This document shows, one piece after another, positions 19,099 through 28,326 of a stretch of DNA of 64,000 nt. The position numbers were made by a program, and so were the translations under genes. The stretch comes from Flavobacterium lipolyticum. GTDB lineage: Bacteria > Bacteroidota > Bacteroidia > Flavobacteriales > Flavobacteriaceae. Below the pieces are notes generated by a model that made no database searches, was not told where the DNA came from, and was given only the letters and a program-made list of their open reading frames with translations. Every line of letters starts with the position of its first letter. Within the stretch, counting starts at the first letter, position 1. The DNA is taken from NCBI RefSeq assembly GCF_020905335.1, contig NZ_JAJJMN010000001.1, positions 1,550,001 to 1,614,000 of the forward strand, in the 5' to 3' direction.

Positions 19099-20099
19099 TG
19101 GATAAGATAACTTTTTTAAATCCGGAATTTTTTTGGTTGTTTCTGTTAATCCCCATTGCGATCGCTTGGTTTTTCTGGAAACGCAACCAGCAATCGGCGA
19201 CTTTAAAAATGAGTTCAACTCAGGGTTTCAAAAACAGCGAATCGCTATTGACCAAATTAAAACCTTGTTTGTATGTTTTCAGGATTATCGCTTTAAGCTC
19301 TTTAATCATTGCATTGGCAAGACCAAGAACGGTTGACATCAGCAATCAGACCAAGACCACGAAAGGGATTGATATTGTAATGGCAATTGACGTTTCGGGT
19401 AGTATGCTTGCCAAAGATTTAAAGCCAAACCGTATGGAAGCTTTAAAAAGAGTGGCAGCAGATTTTGTTGGGGAAAGACCTAACGACAGAATCGGATTGG
19501 TTTTATATGCCTCAGAAGCTTATACCAAAACTCCCGTTACAAGCGATAAAGCTATTATTCTAGAAGCGATCAAAGGAATTAAATACGACACGGTGCTGCA
19601 AGACGGAACGGGAATTGGAATGGGATTGGCAACAGCCGTAAACCGTCTAAAAGACAGTAAGGCAAAAAGTCGTGTGATTATTTTAATGACTGATGGGGTG
19701 AACAATGCCGGTTTTATTGAGCCTGAAACAGCTTCAGACATTGCAAAACAATACGGAATAAAAGTATACACGATCGGAATTGGTACCAACGGAATGGCTC
19801 CGTCGCCATACGCCTACGCACCAAACGGAGGTTTCCTGTTTAAAATGCAAAAAGTAGAAATCGACGAGCAATTGATGAAAAGTATTGCCCGAAAAACAGA
19901 CGGAACCTACTTCAGAGCAACCAGTAACGATCGATTAGCCGAAATATACAGTGCCATCAATAAACTCGAAACTACCGAAATACAGGAACTAAAATTCTAC
20001 GATTACGACGAAAAGTACCGAATATTTGTTTTACTTGCCGCCTTTTTGTTAGTATTGGAAGTAGGATTAAGAAATACAGTTTACAGAAGCTTTATATAA
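19098..20099 (+). CDS. batA: Aerotolerance VWA protein BatA
   Basis: The 333-residue inner-membrane protein has N-terminal membrane helices (residues about 10-27 and 57-74), a VWA domain with intact MIDAS D98-V-S100-G-S102, and a C-terminal membrane helix. Bat proteins are linked to oxygen and stress tolerance in Bacteroides. The exact activity is unknown. ATG overlaps the upstream stop (TAATG), implying translational coupling. A second VWA gene, batB, follows. Confidence 0.92.
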   Translation: MDKITFLNPEFFWLFLLIPIAIAWFFWKRNQQSATLKMSSTQGFKNSESLLTKLKPCLYVFRIIALSSLIIALARPRTVDISNQTKTTKGIDIVMAIDVSGSMLAKDLKPNRMEALKRVAADFVGERPNDRIGLVLYASEAYTKTPVTSDKAIILEAIKGIKYDTVLQDGTGIGMGLATAVNRLKDSKAKSRVIILMTDGVNNAGFIEPETASDIAKQYGIKVYTIGIGTNGMAPSPYAYAPNGGFLFKMQKVEIDEQLMKSIARKTDGTYFRATSNDRLAEIYSAINKLETTEIQELKFYDYDEKYRIFVLLAAFLLVLEVGLRNTVYRSFI

Positions 20100-20105
20100 T
20101 ATTTT

Positions 20106-20154
20106 AGTCGCAGTCACAGTTTTCCCTTTACAGCTGAAAACTGTGACTGCGACT
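20106..20154. repeat. 19-bp perfect inverted repeat between batA and batB
   Basis: AGTCGCAGTCACAGTTTTC (20106-20124) pairs perfectly with 20136-20154 around an 11-nt loop. No U tract follows and batB starts 18 bp later, so it is not an ordinary terminator. A close relative lies at 62860-62912. Confidence 0.85.
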
Positions 20155-20172
20155 GAGAACTAGAATTAAAAA

Positions 20173-21207
20173 ATGGAATTAGACGAAAAAAAATATTTAT
20201 ACCTTTTATTCTTACTCCCAATTGTGGCGTGCATTTTCCTTTTCAATATGTATTGGAAAAAGAAAAAACAACGTGAATTTGGTGATCTTGAAATGGTAAA
20301 AAGACTGAGCCCGGAACGCTCTGTTTTTAAACCTGTCCTAAAATTATCGGTATTGCTTTTGGCACTTGCCTGTTTAATTATCGGATTGGTAAATCCGAAG
20401 ATTGGGACTAAAATGGAAACCGTAAAACGGGAAGGAATCGATATTGTTTTTGCCGTTGACGTTTCAAAAAGTATGCTTGCCGAAGATGTGGCACCAAGCC
20501 GTTTAGAGAAAAGTAAACAGCTGGTTTCTCAAATCATCAACAATTTAGGAAGTGACCGAATCGGAATCGTAGCCTATGCCGGAAGCGCCTTTCCGGTTTT
20601 ACCAATTACTTCCGATTATAGTGTTGCCAAAATGTTCCTGCAAAGCATGACTCCCGACATGGTTTCTTCACAAGGAACTTCTTTAGACGAGGCCATCAGA
20701 CTTTCTTCTACTTATTTTGACGAAAAAAGCAAAACCAGTAAATTACTGATTCTGATTTCCGATGGAGAAGACCACTCTGAAGGCGCTACAGCTGCTGCAG
20801 AAGAAGCCAACAAAATGGGAATGAAAATCATTACCATTGGTGTTGGAACTGAAAAAGGAGGTACCATTCCTTTAAAAGAAAACGGCGTAGTCAGAGGTTA
20901 TCAAAAAGACCAAAACGGGCAAACCGTTACCACAAAATTAAATCAGGAAGATTTAAAAAATATTGCAAAAGCGACCAAAGGTGGCTATGTTTACGGCGGA
21001 AATACCAAAGAAGTGCTGGAATACATCAAGAATGCCCTAAATAACATTCAAAAAACAGAATTCGAAGCAACTCAAATGGCCGATTTTCAATCGCAATTTC
21101 AGTGGTTCATCGGATTTGCTTTTCTGTTGTTGTTTTTAGACATTTTCCTTTTGGAAAGAAAAACAAACTGGATTAAAGAGTTGAATTTATTTAACGAAAA
21201 GAAATAA
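20173..21207 (+). CDS. batB: Aerotolerance VWA protein BatB
   Basis: The 344-residue paralogue of BatA has membrane helices at about 10-27 and 56-73, a VWA domain with MIDAS D96-V-S98-K-S100, and a C-terminal membrane helix near residue 310. It probably forms a membrane complex with BatA and the TPR protein BatC, inferred from operon position and family. Confidence 0.92.
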   Translation: MELDEKKYLYLLFLLPIVACIFLFNMYWKKKKQREFGDLEMVKRLSPERSVFKPVLKLSVLLLALACLIIGLVNPKIGTKMETVKREGIDIVFAVDVSKSMLAEDVAPSRLEKSKQLVSQIINNLGSDRIGIVAYAGSAFPVLPITSDYSVAKMFLQSMTPDMVSSQGTSLDEAIRLSSTYFDEKSKTSKLLILISDGEDHSEGATAAAEEANKMGMKIITIGVGTEKGGTIPLKENGVVRGYQKDQNGQTVTTKLNQEDLKNIAKATKGGYVYGGNTKEVLEYIKNALNNIQKTEFEATQMADFQSQFQWFIGFAFLLLFLDIFLLERKTNWIKELNLFNEKK

Positions 21208-21249
21208 TTGTTTCCCATAAAACCGGAAACAAAACATAAAAAAATTAGA

Positions 21250-22023
21250 ATGAAAAATTTACTTCTTTATATTTTACTCACATTTTCTTTAGCAGTTTCT
21301 GCTCAGGAGAAAGACAAAACATTGCCTGAGGCCAATGAAGAATATAAGCAGAATAAATTTACGGACGCAGAAGCCAATTACAGAATTTCAGAATCAAAAT
21401 TCCCAAAACGTACTGCTGCTCCTTATAATCTGGGAAACACTATATACAAACAGAATCAGGTTTCTGAGGCTAAGTTTGCTTATGCTAAAGCGATAAAAAA
21501 TGCTAAAGCAAGACCTGATAAACACAAGGCATTTCACAATTTAGGGAATGTTTTTATGAAAGAGAAAAATTATACACAGGCCGTTGAAGCTTACAAAGAA
21601 GCTTTGCGTAACGATCCTACCGATGATGAGACCCGTTACAATTATGCTTTGGCAAAACAGAAACTAAAAGAAAATCCTCCGAAAAACGACAAAAACAAGG
21701 ACAAGGATAAAGATAAAAAGAACGACAAAAAAGACGATCAGAAAAAAGACGGCGACAACAAAGACAAAAAGGACGGAAAAGACGATCAGAAAAAAGACGA
21801 CAAAGGCGATAAAGACAAGGATAAAAAAGACGGTAAAAATGACCCTAAGAAAGATGACAAATCAGACAACAAAGGGGAGCCAAAACCAATGCCTGGAGGG
21901 ATATCTAAAGAAAGAGTTCAGAATTTACTGGATGCCGTGAACAACGAAGAAAAGAAAATTCAGGACAAAGTCAACGCTCAAAAAGTAAAAGGTAACCCGA
22001 AAAAAACAGAAAAAGACTGGTAG
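21250..22023 (+). CDS. batC: TPR protein BatC with a Lys/Asp-rich linker
   Basis: From the ATG at 21250 the product is 257 residues. It has a signal peptide (LLLYILLTFSLAVSAQ) and TPR repeats up to about residue 145 (AFHNLGNVFMKEKNYTQAVE). About 85 residues follow that are almost entirely K, D, G and N, then a short C-terminal helix. An open frame reaches a TTG 14 codons upstream, but the ATG gives a clean signal peptide. The TPR part should bind partner proteins at the membrane. The charged linker is low-complexity and may vary between strains. Confidence 0.88.
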   Translation: MKNLLLYILLTFSLAVSAQEKDKTLPEANEEYKQNKFTDAEANYRISESKFPKRTAAPYNLGNTIYKQNQVSEAKFAYAKAIKNAKARPDKHKAFHNLGNVFMKEKNYTQAVEAYKEALRNDPTDDETRYNYALAKQKLKENPPKNDKNKDKDKDKKNDKKDDQKKDGDNKDKKDGKDDQKKDDKGDKDKDKKDGKNDPKKDDKSDNKGEPKPMPGGISKERVQNLLDAVNNEEKKIQDKVNAQKVKGNPKKTEKDW

Positions 22024-22121
22024 ATCGATTGTTTATAGTTTATTGTTCGTAGTTATTAAACCAACAATAAACCAAAAACGGCAAACGACAAACCATAAAC
22101 AACAAACCGATTAAACAAGTA
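22024..22121. repeat. Word-level inverted repeat between batC and batD
   Basis: GTTTATAGTTTATTGTTCG is followed by CAATAAACC and CCATAAACAACAAACCGAT, that is, the same words inverted. No gene or promoter is evident. Confidence 0.65.
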
Positions 22122-23876
22122 ATGAAAAGATATTTAATTCTATTACTATTCACTTTTCAGGGACTTATGGCTCAAGTTCAATTTGAAGCCAGAGTAAGCA
22201 AGAATACGCTTGGAGTAAACGAAAGGCTTCGTATCGACTTCATCATGAATGTTGATGGGGACAACTTTGACCAGCCTTCTTTTGATGGTTTTAAAATTGT
22301 AGCCGGACCAAGCCAGCAAATCAGTCAATCCTGGATTAATGGAAGAAGTTCTTTTCAAAAAATCTATTCCTATATCTTACAGCCCGACCACAAAGGGACT
22401 GTAACAATCAAACAAGCTGCTATTGAATACAATGGTCAGATCTATAAAACGGCACCTTTAAAAATTGTGGTAACCAATGCCGTTGCACAGGAAAGAGATC
22501 CTAATGACAGACCTCAAGGATCAAGTACAGGTGATGAAATGCTACACCTTGTGGCCGAAATTTCAAAAACAAATCCGTATCTGAATGAACCTATAACTGT
22601 TGTTTACAAACTGTATTTCAACTATATCAATGTGACCGGTTTCAAAGAGTTGGCTAAACCTAAATACAATGACTTCTGGAATCAGAATATCGATATCAAA
22701 CAACTTGCTGTTGAACAGGGAAGTTATCAAGGGCAAAGATGTTATTATGTAGTCTTGAAAAAGACCATTTTGTATCCACAAAAATCAGGAAGACTTACCA
22801 TTGAACCACTTTCACTGGACATAGGCGTGCAATTGCCTACCAACCGTCGTGATATGTTCGGTCAGATGATTGTAAGCGACGACAATAAAGTAGTTTCGGC
22901 CGGAGCCAAAACAATCAACGTACGACCTTTACCGGAAGCTACCAAACCTGAAGGCTTTGGCGGTGCTGTGGGTAAATTTAATTTTACGGTTACCCCTTCT
23001 AAAACGACCTTGAAGAGCGGAGAAAGTCTTGACCTGTTTGTGAGCGCAGCCGGGAACGGAAACATGAAATTGTTTACTTTGCCAAAACCTGTCGTTCCTA
23101 ATGCCTTAGAGATGTATGATCCGGTTCACGATGAAAAAGTAACCACTTCACTTTCGGGAATGTCCGGAAAAATAAGCGACAAGTACACCATTATTCCGCA
23201 ATACAAAGGAAAATATGCCATCAAACCCATGCAGTTTTCTTATTTTGATTTGAGCACAGGTTCCTACAAAACGATCACTTCACAGGAAATCATGATTGAC
23301 GTTTTAGACGGCCCAATGCCATCGGCAGCAAATACCCCTGCACATGCAGCTACAAATACAATTGCAAAAACGGAACAGTTCAAGTACATCAAACCTAAAA
23401 CCACTTTGGTTTCGATCGCTAAAAATGATTTTTACGGTTCTAATTTATATTACACGCTATTGTTCCTGCCTTTCGTAATTCTGCCAATCATTATTCTGGC
23501 TAAGAAAAGAAAAGAAGCAATTGACGGCGACGTTACCGGAAACCGTATTAAAATGAACAATAAGCTGGCGAAGAAATATCTATCTGAAGCTAAAAAACAA
23601 CTTAACAACAAAGAACCGTTTTATATTGCTCTGGAAAAAGCGATGCACAATTTCCTAAAAGCGAAACTGCATATCGAAACTTCAGAAATGAGCAAAGATA
23701 ATATTAGCGAACTGTTATTGTCCCGAAATGCCAGCCCGGAATCGGTTCAAAGTTTTATTAATCTGACTGAAAACTGTGAATTTGCAAGATATGCTCCGGC
23801 ATCCAGCACATCAATCCAACAGGATTTTGACAAAGCTGTTCTGATCATTTCGGACTTAGAGAAACAAATCGTTTAA
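22122..23876 (+). CDS. batD: BatD protein
   Basis: The 584-residue protein has a signal peptide ending near LMAQ. It carries tandem beta-sandwich domains of the BatD oxygen-tolerance family (VSKNTLGVNERLRIDF, VSKTNPYLNEPITVVYKL-type strands), a single membrane helix near residues 440-460 (LLFLPFVILPIIILA), and a helical cytoplasmic tail. It is expected to be the periplasm-facing member of the Bat complex. Confidence 0.9.
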   Translation: MKRYLILLLFTFQGLMAQVQFEARVSKNTLGVNERLRIDFIMNVDGDNFDQPSFDGFKIVAGPSQQISQSWINGRSSFQKIYSYILQPDHKGTVTIKQAAIEYNGQIYKTAPLKIVVTNAVAQERDPNDRPQGSSTGDEMLHLVAEISKTNPYLNEPITVVYKLYFNYINVTGFKELAKPKYNDFWNQNIDIKQLAVEQGSYQGQRCYYVVLKKTILYPQKSGRLTIEPLSLDIGVQLPTNRRDMFGQMIVSDDNKVVSAGAKTINVRPLPEATKPEGFGGAVGKFNFTVTPSKTTLKSGESLDLFVSAAGNGNMKLFTLPKPVVPNALEMYDPVHDEKVTTSLSGMSGKISDKYTIIPQYKGKYAIKPMQFSYFDLSTGSYKTITSQEIMIDVLDGPMPSAANTPAHAATNTIAKTEQFKYIKPKTTLVSIAKNDFYGSNLYYTLLFLPFVILPIIILAKKRKEAIDGDVTGNRIKMNNKLAKKYLSEAKKQLNNKEPFYIALEKAMHNFLKAKLHIETSEMSKDNISELLLSRNASPESVQSFINLTENCEFARYAPASSTSIQQDFDKAVLIISDLEKQIV

Positions 23877-23888
23877 ACTTAAAAAATC

Positions 23889-23922
23889 AAACCCGACAAG
23901 TTTTAAAAAACCTGTCGGGTTT
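23889..23922 (+). other. Hairpin between batD and batE
   Basis: AAACCCGACA (23889-23898) pairs with TGTCGGGTTT (23913-23922). Only three T follow, so it may be a weak terminator or attenuator that lowers batE expression, or an mRNA end protector. It lies 12 bp before the batE ATG. Confidence 0.6.
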
Positions 23923-23934
23923 AACGACAATAAG

Positions 23935-24681
23935 ATGAAAAATATAGTATATCTTTTTTTACTAATCACTCAGATTTTCTTTGCTCAAAGCAGCTTTGAA
24001 AAAGGAAATGCGCTGTATCAAAAAGGGCAATATCAGCAAGCGGTTGATGTTTATGAAAGTATTCTCAAAGAAGACAAACAGCAATCGGCAGAATTGTATT
24101 TTAATTTAGGGAACAGTTACTATAAATTAAACAAAGTAGCTCCTTCGATCTATAATTATGAAAAGGCACTGGTTTTAAAACCACATGATCCGGAGACCCT
24201 AAACAACTTAAAATTTGCCAAAAAGCTAACCATCGATGAAATTAAAGAAGTCCCAAAAGTAGGTTTTGCAAAACTGATTCAGAATTTTACCGGAATCTTC
24301 GATTATAATACCTGGGCAATAATTTCTATCGCAATCGCATTTGCTTTCTTACTGACTTTTATCGGCTATTACTTCTCACAGCTTACGCTCTCGAAAAGAA
24401 TTTATTTCATTGGAATGTTTGTTCTTTTGATCGCTTTGCTTTTAAGTGTTTCGGCAGGGATGTCTGAAAAAAATCATTTTGACAACGACCGTCCTGCAAT
24501 TGTTTTTGCCGAATTAAGTGAAGTTCGCAGCGAACCTCAGAAATCAGGTTCTGCCATTATTTTACTGCACGAAGGAGCCAAAGTATATGTTTTGGAAACT
24601 GTTGGAGGCTGGAAAAAAATAGAATTAACTGATGGAACGGAAGGCTGGATGGATGCCTCTACCATTCGGGAAGTAAAATAA
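23935..24681 (+). CDS. batE: BatE: TPR plus SH3 domain protein
   Basis: The 248-residue protein has a signal peptide (YLFLLITQIFFAQ) and TPR repeats at about 20-95. Two membrane helices follow at about 125-145 and 152-172, then a C-terminal bacterial SH3 domain (VRSEPQKSGSAIILLHEGA to GWMDAS). The last gene of the Bat operon, it is followed by a strong terminator. SH3 domains of this type often contact peptidoglycan or protein peptides. Confidence 0.88.
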   Translation: MKNIVYLFLLITQIFFAQSSFEKGNALYQKGQYQQAVDVYESILKEDKQQSAELYFNLGNSYYKLNKVAPSIYNYEKALVLKPHDPETLNNLKFAKKLTIDEIKEVPKVGFAKLIQNFTGIFDYNTWAIISIAIAFAFLLTFIGYYFSQLTLSKRIYFIGMFVLLIALLLSVSAGMSEKNHFDNDRPAIVFAELSEVRSEPQKSGSAIILLHEGAKVYVLETVGGWKKIELTDGTEGWMDASTIREVK

Positions 24682-24702
24682 ATATTCAAAAAAAATCAAA
24701 TA

Positions 24703-24747
24703 AAAAAATCCCAAACACCCCTCTTAAAATGGTGTTTGGGATTTTTT
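24703..24747 (+). terminator. Terminator of the Bat operon
   Basis: A 17-bp perfect stem pairs AAAAAATCCCAAACACC with its complement at 24731-24747, ending in six T. Confidence 0.9.
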
Positions 24748-24845
24748 GTATGGGTATCAATCACTTCTGAATCGCATCGATACTATAAATAAACTTAAGT
24801 TCAAGACCGCATACTTCTTAAGTTTACTTATGGCAAATTCTTGTT

Positions 24846-25421
24846 TTACAATGAAAAACTATAGATTTTTAAAGGCGTCACACAGTAATCCAGTTTCACA
24901 TCTGATTCAAAAACATCCTCGATCTGATTTTCAGCTTCAAAAAAAGAAAGGCCAATCTTAATTGTTCCGGGTTTACATTCTGACAGGAATTTATCATAAA
25001 ACCCTTTTCCGTATCCTACCCGATTTCCAAAAACATCAAAAACTAAAAGCGGGACAAAAACAACCTCTATAGTTTCAGAAGGAACTTGCAAACCATTTAC
25101 CGGTTCAGGAATATTGTATTCATTCTTTCTGATTTTGGTATTATCGGTCAACAAAAAATGCGTCATACCACGAGTCTCAAAATCACTTTTTGAAACTACT
25201 ATTTCTTTATCTTTTCCGGAAAGCAAATGCAATACGTATTCTGTATTTACTTCTCGCTGCTCTTCAATCGGAAGAAAAACATGATAATAGATTTTATCCC
25301 AAATAGACAATTGGATTATATTATTGGCAATAGCCAGACTTTTCTCTTCGATATCATTTTCTGAAAGTTCTTTTCGAAGATTTTTATAGTGTAATCGTAA
25401 TTCTTTTTTATTCGTCGGCAT
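24846..25421 (-). CDS. 5-formyltetrahydrofolate cyclo-ligase
   Basis: It converts 5-formyl-THF to 5,10-methenyl-THF with ATP, in the cytoplasm. The preferred start is MPTNKKELRLHYKNLRKEL (191 residues), which matches the family N-terminus. An in-frame extension to 25490 would sit deep inside the upstream gene. Family motifs are the RKEL segment and RVGYGKGFYDKFL near residue 135. It overlaps the stop of the upstream AspA-like gene by 14 bp, so the two are probably co-translated. Confidence 0.92.
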   Translation of the reverse strand: MPTNKKELRLHYKNLRKELSENDIEEKSLAIANNIIQLSIWDKIYYHVFLPIEEQREVNTEYVLHLLSGKDKEIVVSKSDFETRGMTHFLLTDNTKIRKNEYNIPEPVNGLQVPSETIEVVFVPLLVFDVFGNRVGYGKGFYDKFLSECKPGTIKIGLSFFEAENQIEDVFESDVKLDYCVTPLKIYSFSL

Positions 25422-26388
25422 ACTCGTCTCTGTTTTTAGACATATGGTAAATCGCATCTCCTTCGTACACGATGGGCGAGTGATTGGCATTGATCACAAA
25501 TCCGTCATGCGGTGCTTTTACTTTTTGTTCAAATTTACCAAACGGATCGGTAATAATGGCTAAGATAGTCCCTTTCGTTACAAAACGTCCAATCCTGTTA
25601 TAATCATGAAGCAGACCCGAACATTTCGCACGCAGCCAAACCGAATTTTTAATGTAGATAGAAGGATCTTCTGCGGTTTCGACAAGATGTTTTGAATCCA
25701 GCATATTCAAATAATTCAACAAACGCTTCACTCCCATTACCCCTTCATTTGCCACCGAATCATTAATATCCAGAGATTTTCCGCCCTCAAAAAGCAGCAT
25801 TTTTATATTGGCCTTTTCACAGGTAGTGCGGAATGAACCGCTAATATTTTTAGAATACAAGGTAAAAGGCGCATTGAAAACATCGGCAAGTTCTTTCAGT
25901 TCCGGGTTGTTCTCCGTAATCCTGATTTGCGGAACATTAAATCGGCTCGCTCCCCCGGCATGAAAATCAACCGCATAATCAATAATTGGCAAAATTTCTG
26001 CTACGATATGATAAGCGAAACGGCTTGCCAAAGATCCTTTTTTGCTCCCCGGAAAAACGCGGTTTAAGTCACGCCCGTCGGGAAATTCTCTGGATTTATT
26101 TACAAAACCGTAAATATTGATAATGGGAATGCAAATAATGGTTCCTTTAGCGGGACGGTTGATTTTTTTGCTGATCAGCTGTCGGACTATTTCAACACCG
26201 TTAATCTCATCACCGTGGATTCCTGCCGAAAATAAAACGACCGGACCTTCAATTTTTGAACGGCGTACGATAATCGGAATATTCAATTTTGTAGTGGTAT
26301 GCAGACGAGCAATTTCAACGTTTATTGTTTTACTTTCGCCCGGCAAAACTGATTCGCCAAAAATAATCAGGGGTTTACTGTTTTTCAT
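25408..26388 (-). CDS. Succinylglutamate desuccinylase/aspartoacylase-family (M14) protein
   Basis: The 326-residue zinc hydrolase-like protein has the first zinc ligands in GIHGDEINGVEI (H and E, residues about 57-68) and the third His in DFHAGGASR near residue 142. GRDLNRVFPG is the AspA/AstE family motif. The C-terminal 80 residues form a beta-rich domain (GLLHDYNRIGRFVTKG...APHDGFVI) typical of bacterial AspA-like proteins. Substrates of this subgroup are unknown; some members act on N-acylated compounds. It overlaps the cyclo-ligase gene. Confidence 0.85.
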   Translation of the reverse strand: MKNSKPLIIFGESVLPGESKTINVEIARLHTTTKLNIPIIVRRSKIEGPVVLFSAGIHGDEINGVEIVRQLISKKINRPAKGTIICIPIINIYGFVNKSREFPDGRDLNRVFPGSKKGSLASRFAYHIVAEILPIIDYAVDFHAGGASRFNVPQIRITENNPELKELADVFNAPFTLYSKNISGSFRTTCEKANIKMLLFEGGKSLDINDSVANEGVMGVKRLLNYLNMLDSKHLVETAEDPSIYIKNSVWLRAKCSGLLHDYNRIGRFVTKGTILAIITDPFGKFEQKVKAPHDGFVINANHSPIVYEGDAIYHMSKNRDEYADE

Positions 26389-26521
26389 GTGGAATTATAA
26401 AATCTAAATATAGAAATTATTCTTTTGATTTCGTAAATTTGAAACTAAATCAATGTTAAGCTTTTTAAGACCTCAAAAGGTTTTTTTAAAGTTTAACAAC
26501 TATCTTCAGAAACAAAACAGA

Positions 26522-28318
26522 ATGCACAAACCATCATCCTTAGATCTTCAAATCCTAACCTTGCCGGACAATCCGGGTGTGTATCAGTATTATGACAAAG
26601 ACGGAAAGATTTTATATGTTGGAAAAGCTAAGAACCTAAAAAAAAGAGTCTCCTCTTATTTCAATAAAATACACGATACCGCCAAAACCAATGTTTTGGT
26701 GAAGAAAATTGTAACCATCAAACACATCGTAGTTCCCACAGAAACTGATGCACTTTTATTGGAGAACAATTTAATTAAAACACTCCAACCGCGTTATAAT
26801 GTTTTGCTTCGCGACGACAAAAGTTACCCTTGGATCTGTATCAAGAAGGAACCTTTTTCGAGAATATTTTCTACCCGAAGAATGGTCAAAGACGGTTCTG
26901 AATATTTTGGTCCTTACACCAGTTTCAAAACAGTACATACTATTTTAGATTTAATCAAAGAATTATACCCTTTGAGGACTTGTAATTTTGATTTGAGTCC
27001 GTCTAATATTGATTCCGGAAAATTCAAAGTCTGTCTGGAATATCACATTGGTAACTGTAAAGGACCTTGTGAAGGACTTGAATCTCTGGAAGACTACCAA
27101 AGACAGGTTGATGCGATCCGCGAAATTCTAAAAGGGAATTTCAAAGAAAGCATGAAAGACTTCAAACGACTGATGATCCAGTATGCAAAAGACTTGCGTT
27201 TTGAAGAAGCTCAAAAAATAAAAGAAAAAATCGAAATTCTGGAGAATTACCAGTCGCGATCTACCATTGTCAATCCGAAAATTACAAATATTGATGTTTT
27301 CTCGATTGTTTCCGATGAAAGCTCAGCCTATGTTAACTTCCTTCAAATCTCGCACGGATCGATTATACGTTCGCATACTTTAGAAATGAAGAAAAAGCTG
27401 GAGGAGACGGACGAAGAATTATTAGAACTTGCCATTATAGAATTACGTGAGCGCTTTCAGTTATTGTCTAAAGAAATCATCGTTCCGTTTGAAATTGATT
27501 TAGGTGAAAACATCAAAACTACCGTTCCTCAATTGGGAGATAAAAAACAAATATTAGAACTGTCTATTCGGAACGCGAAATTTTACCGAATCGAACAGCT
27601 CAAACAATTACAAATTGTAGATCCTGACCGACATACCAATCGGATCATGGCACAAATGCAAAAGGACCTGCGATTGCCTGTTGAACCCCGTCACATTGAG
27701 TGTTTTGACAACTCGAATATTCAGGGAACAAATCCGGTAGCCGCCTGTGTAGTTTTTAAAGACGGGAAACCCAGCAAAAAAGACTATCGTCATTTTAACG
27801 TTAAAACCGTCGAAGGTCCTGACGATTTTGCCTCGATGACCGAAATTGTCTACCGACGTTACAAAAGGTTATTAGATGAAAACGAACCATTGCCGCAATT
27901 AATCATCATTGACGGTGGAAAAGGACAGCTTTCTGCAGCATTAAAAAGTATCGACGCTCTCGAACTGCGCGGCAAAATTGCGATCATCGGAATTGCGAAA
28001 CGTCTCGAGGAATTGTTTTACCCCGGAGATTCAATTCCGTTGTATCTCGATAAAAAATCCGAAACCTTAAAAGTGATTCAGCAGCTGCGAAATGAGGCGC
28101 ACCGATTTGGGATCACTTTTCACAGAGACAAACGAAGCAAAGCCGCACTTAACTCCTCAGTAGAAGGCATACCCGGCATTGGCGAAAAAACAATGCTTAC
28201 GTTAATACAACATTTCAAAAGTGTTAAAAGATTGAAACTGGCTACCGAAAAAGAAATATCTGATGTAATAGGGGTATCAAAAGCCAAAAAAATTGTCGAC
28301 TTTTACAAAACCAACTAG
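26522..28318 (+). CDS. uvrC: Excinuclease ABC subunit C
   Basis: UvrC makes both incisions in nucleotide excision repair. The 598-residue product from MHKPSSLDLQ has the GIY-YIG domain (PGVYQYYDKDGKILYVGKAKNLKKRV), a UVR motif (FEEAQKIKEKIEIL), the RNase H-like nuclease (ECFDNSNIQGT, IDGGKGQL), and C-terminal HhH motifs (IPGIGEKT). A 23-codon upstream extension to 26453 is open, but the family length and N-terminus favour 26522. Confidence 0.96.
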   Translation: MHKPSSLDLQILTLPDNPGVYQYYDKDGKILYVGKAKNLKKRVSSYFNKIHDTAKTNVLVKKIVTIKHIVVPTETDALLLENNLIKTLQPRYNVLLRDDKSYPWICIKKEPFSRIFSTRRMVKDGSEYFGPYTSFKTVHTILDLIKELYPLRTCNFDLSPSNIDSGKFKVCLEYHIGNCKGPCEGLESLEDYQRQVDAIREILKGNFKESMKDFKRLMIQYAKDLRFEEAQKIKEKIEILENYQSRSTIVNPKITNIDVFSIVSDESSAYVNFLQISHGSIIRSHTLEMKKKLEETDEELLELAIIELRERFQLLSKEIIVPFEIDLGENIKTTVPQLGDKKQILELSIRNAKFYRIEQLKQLQIVDPDRHTNRIMAQMQKDLRLPVEPRHIECFDNSNIQGTNPVAACVVFKDGKPSKKDYRHFNVKTVEGPDDFASMTEIVYRRYKRLLDENEPLPQLIIIDGGKGQLSAALKSIDALELRGKIAIIGIAKRLEELFYPGDSIPLYLDKKSETLKVIQQLRNEAHRFGITFHRDKRSKAALNSSVEGIPGIGEKTMLTLIQHFKSVKRLKLATEKEISDVIGVSKAKKIVDFYKTN

Positions 28319-28326
28319 TTATCTTT

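Noticed and set aside
21208..21249. TTG start for batC
   Set aside because: It would put 14 polar residues ahead of a clean signal peptide that begins at the ATG at 21250.
23889..23922. Operon-ending terminator before batE
   Set aside because: The U tract is only three bases and batE starts 12 bp later without a clear promoter, so partial read-through is more likely.
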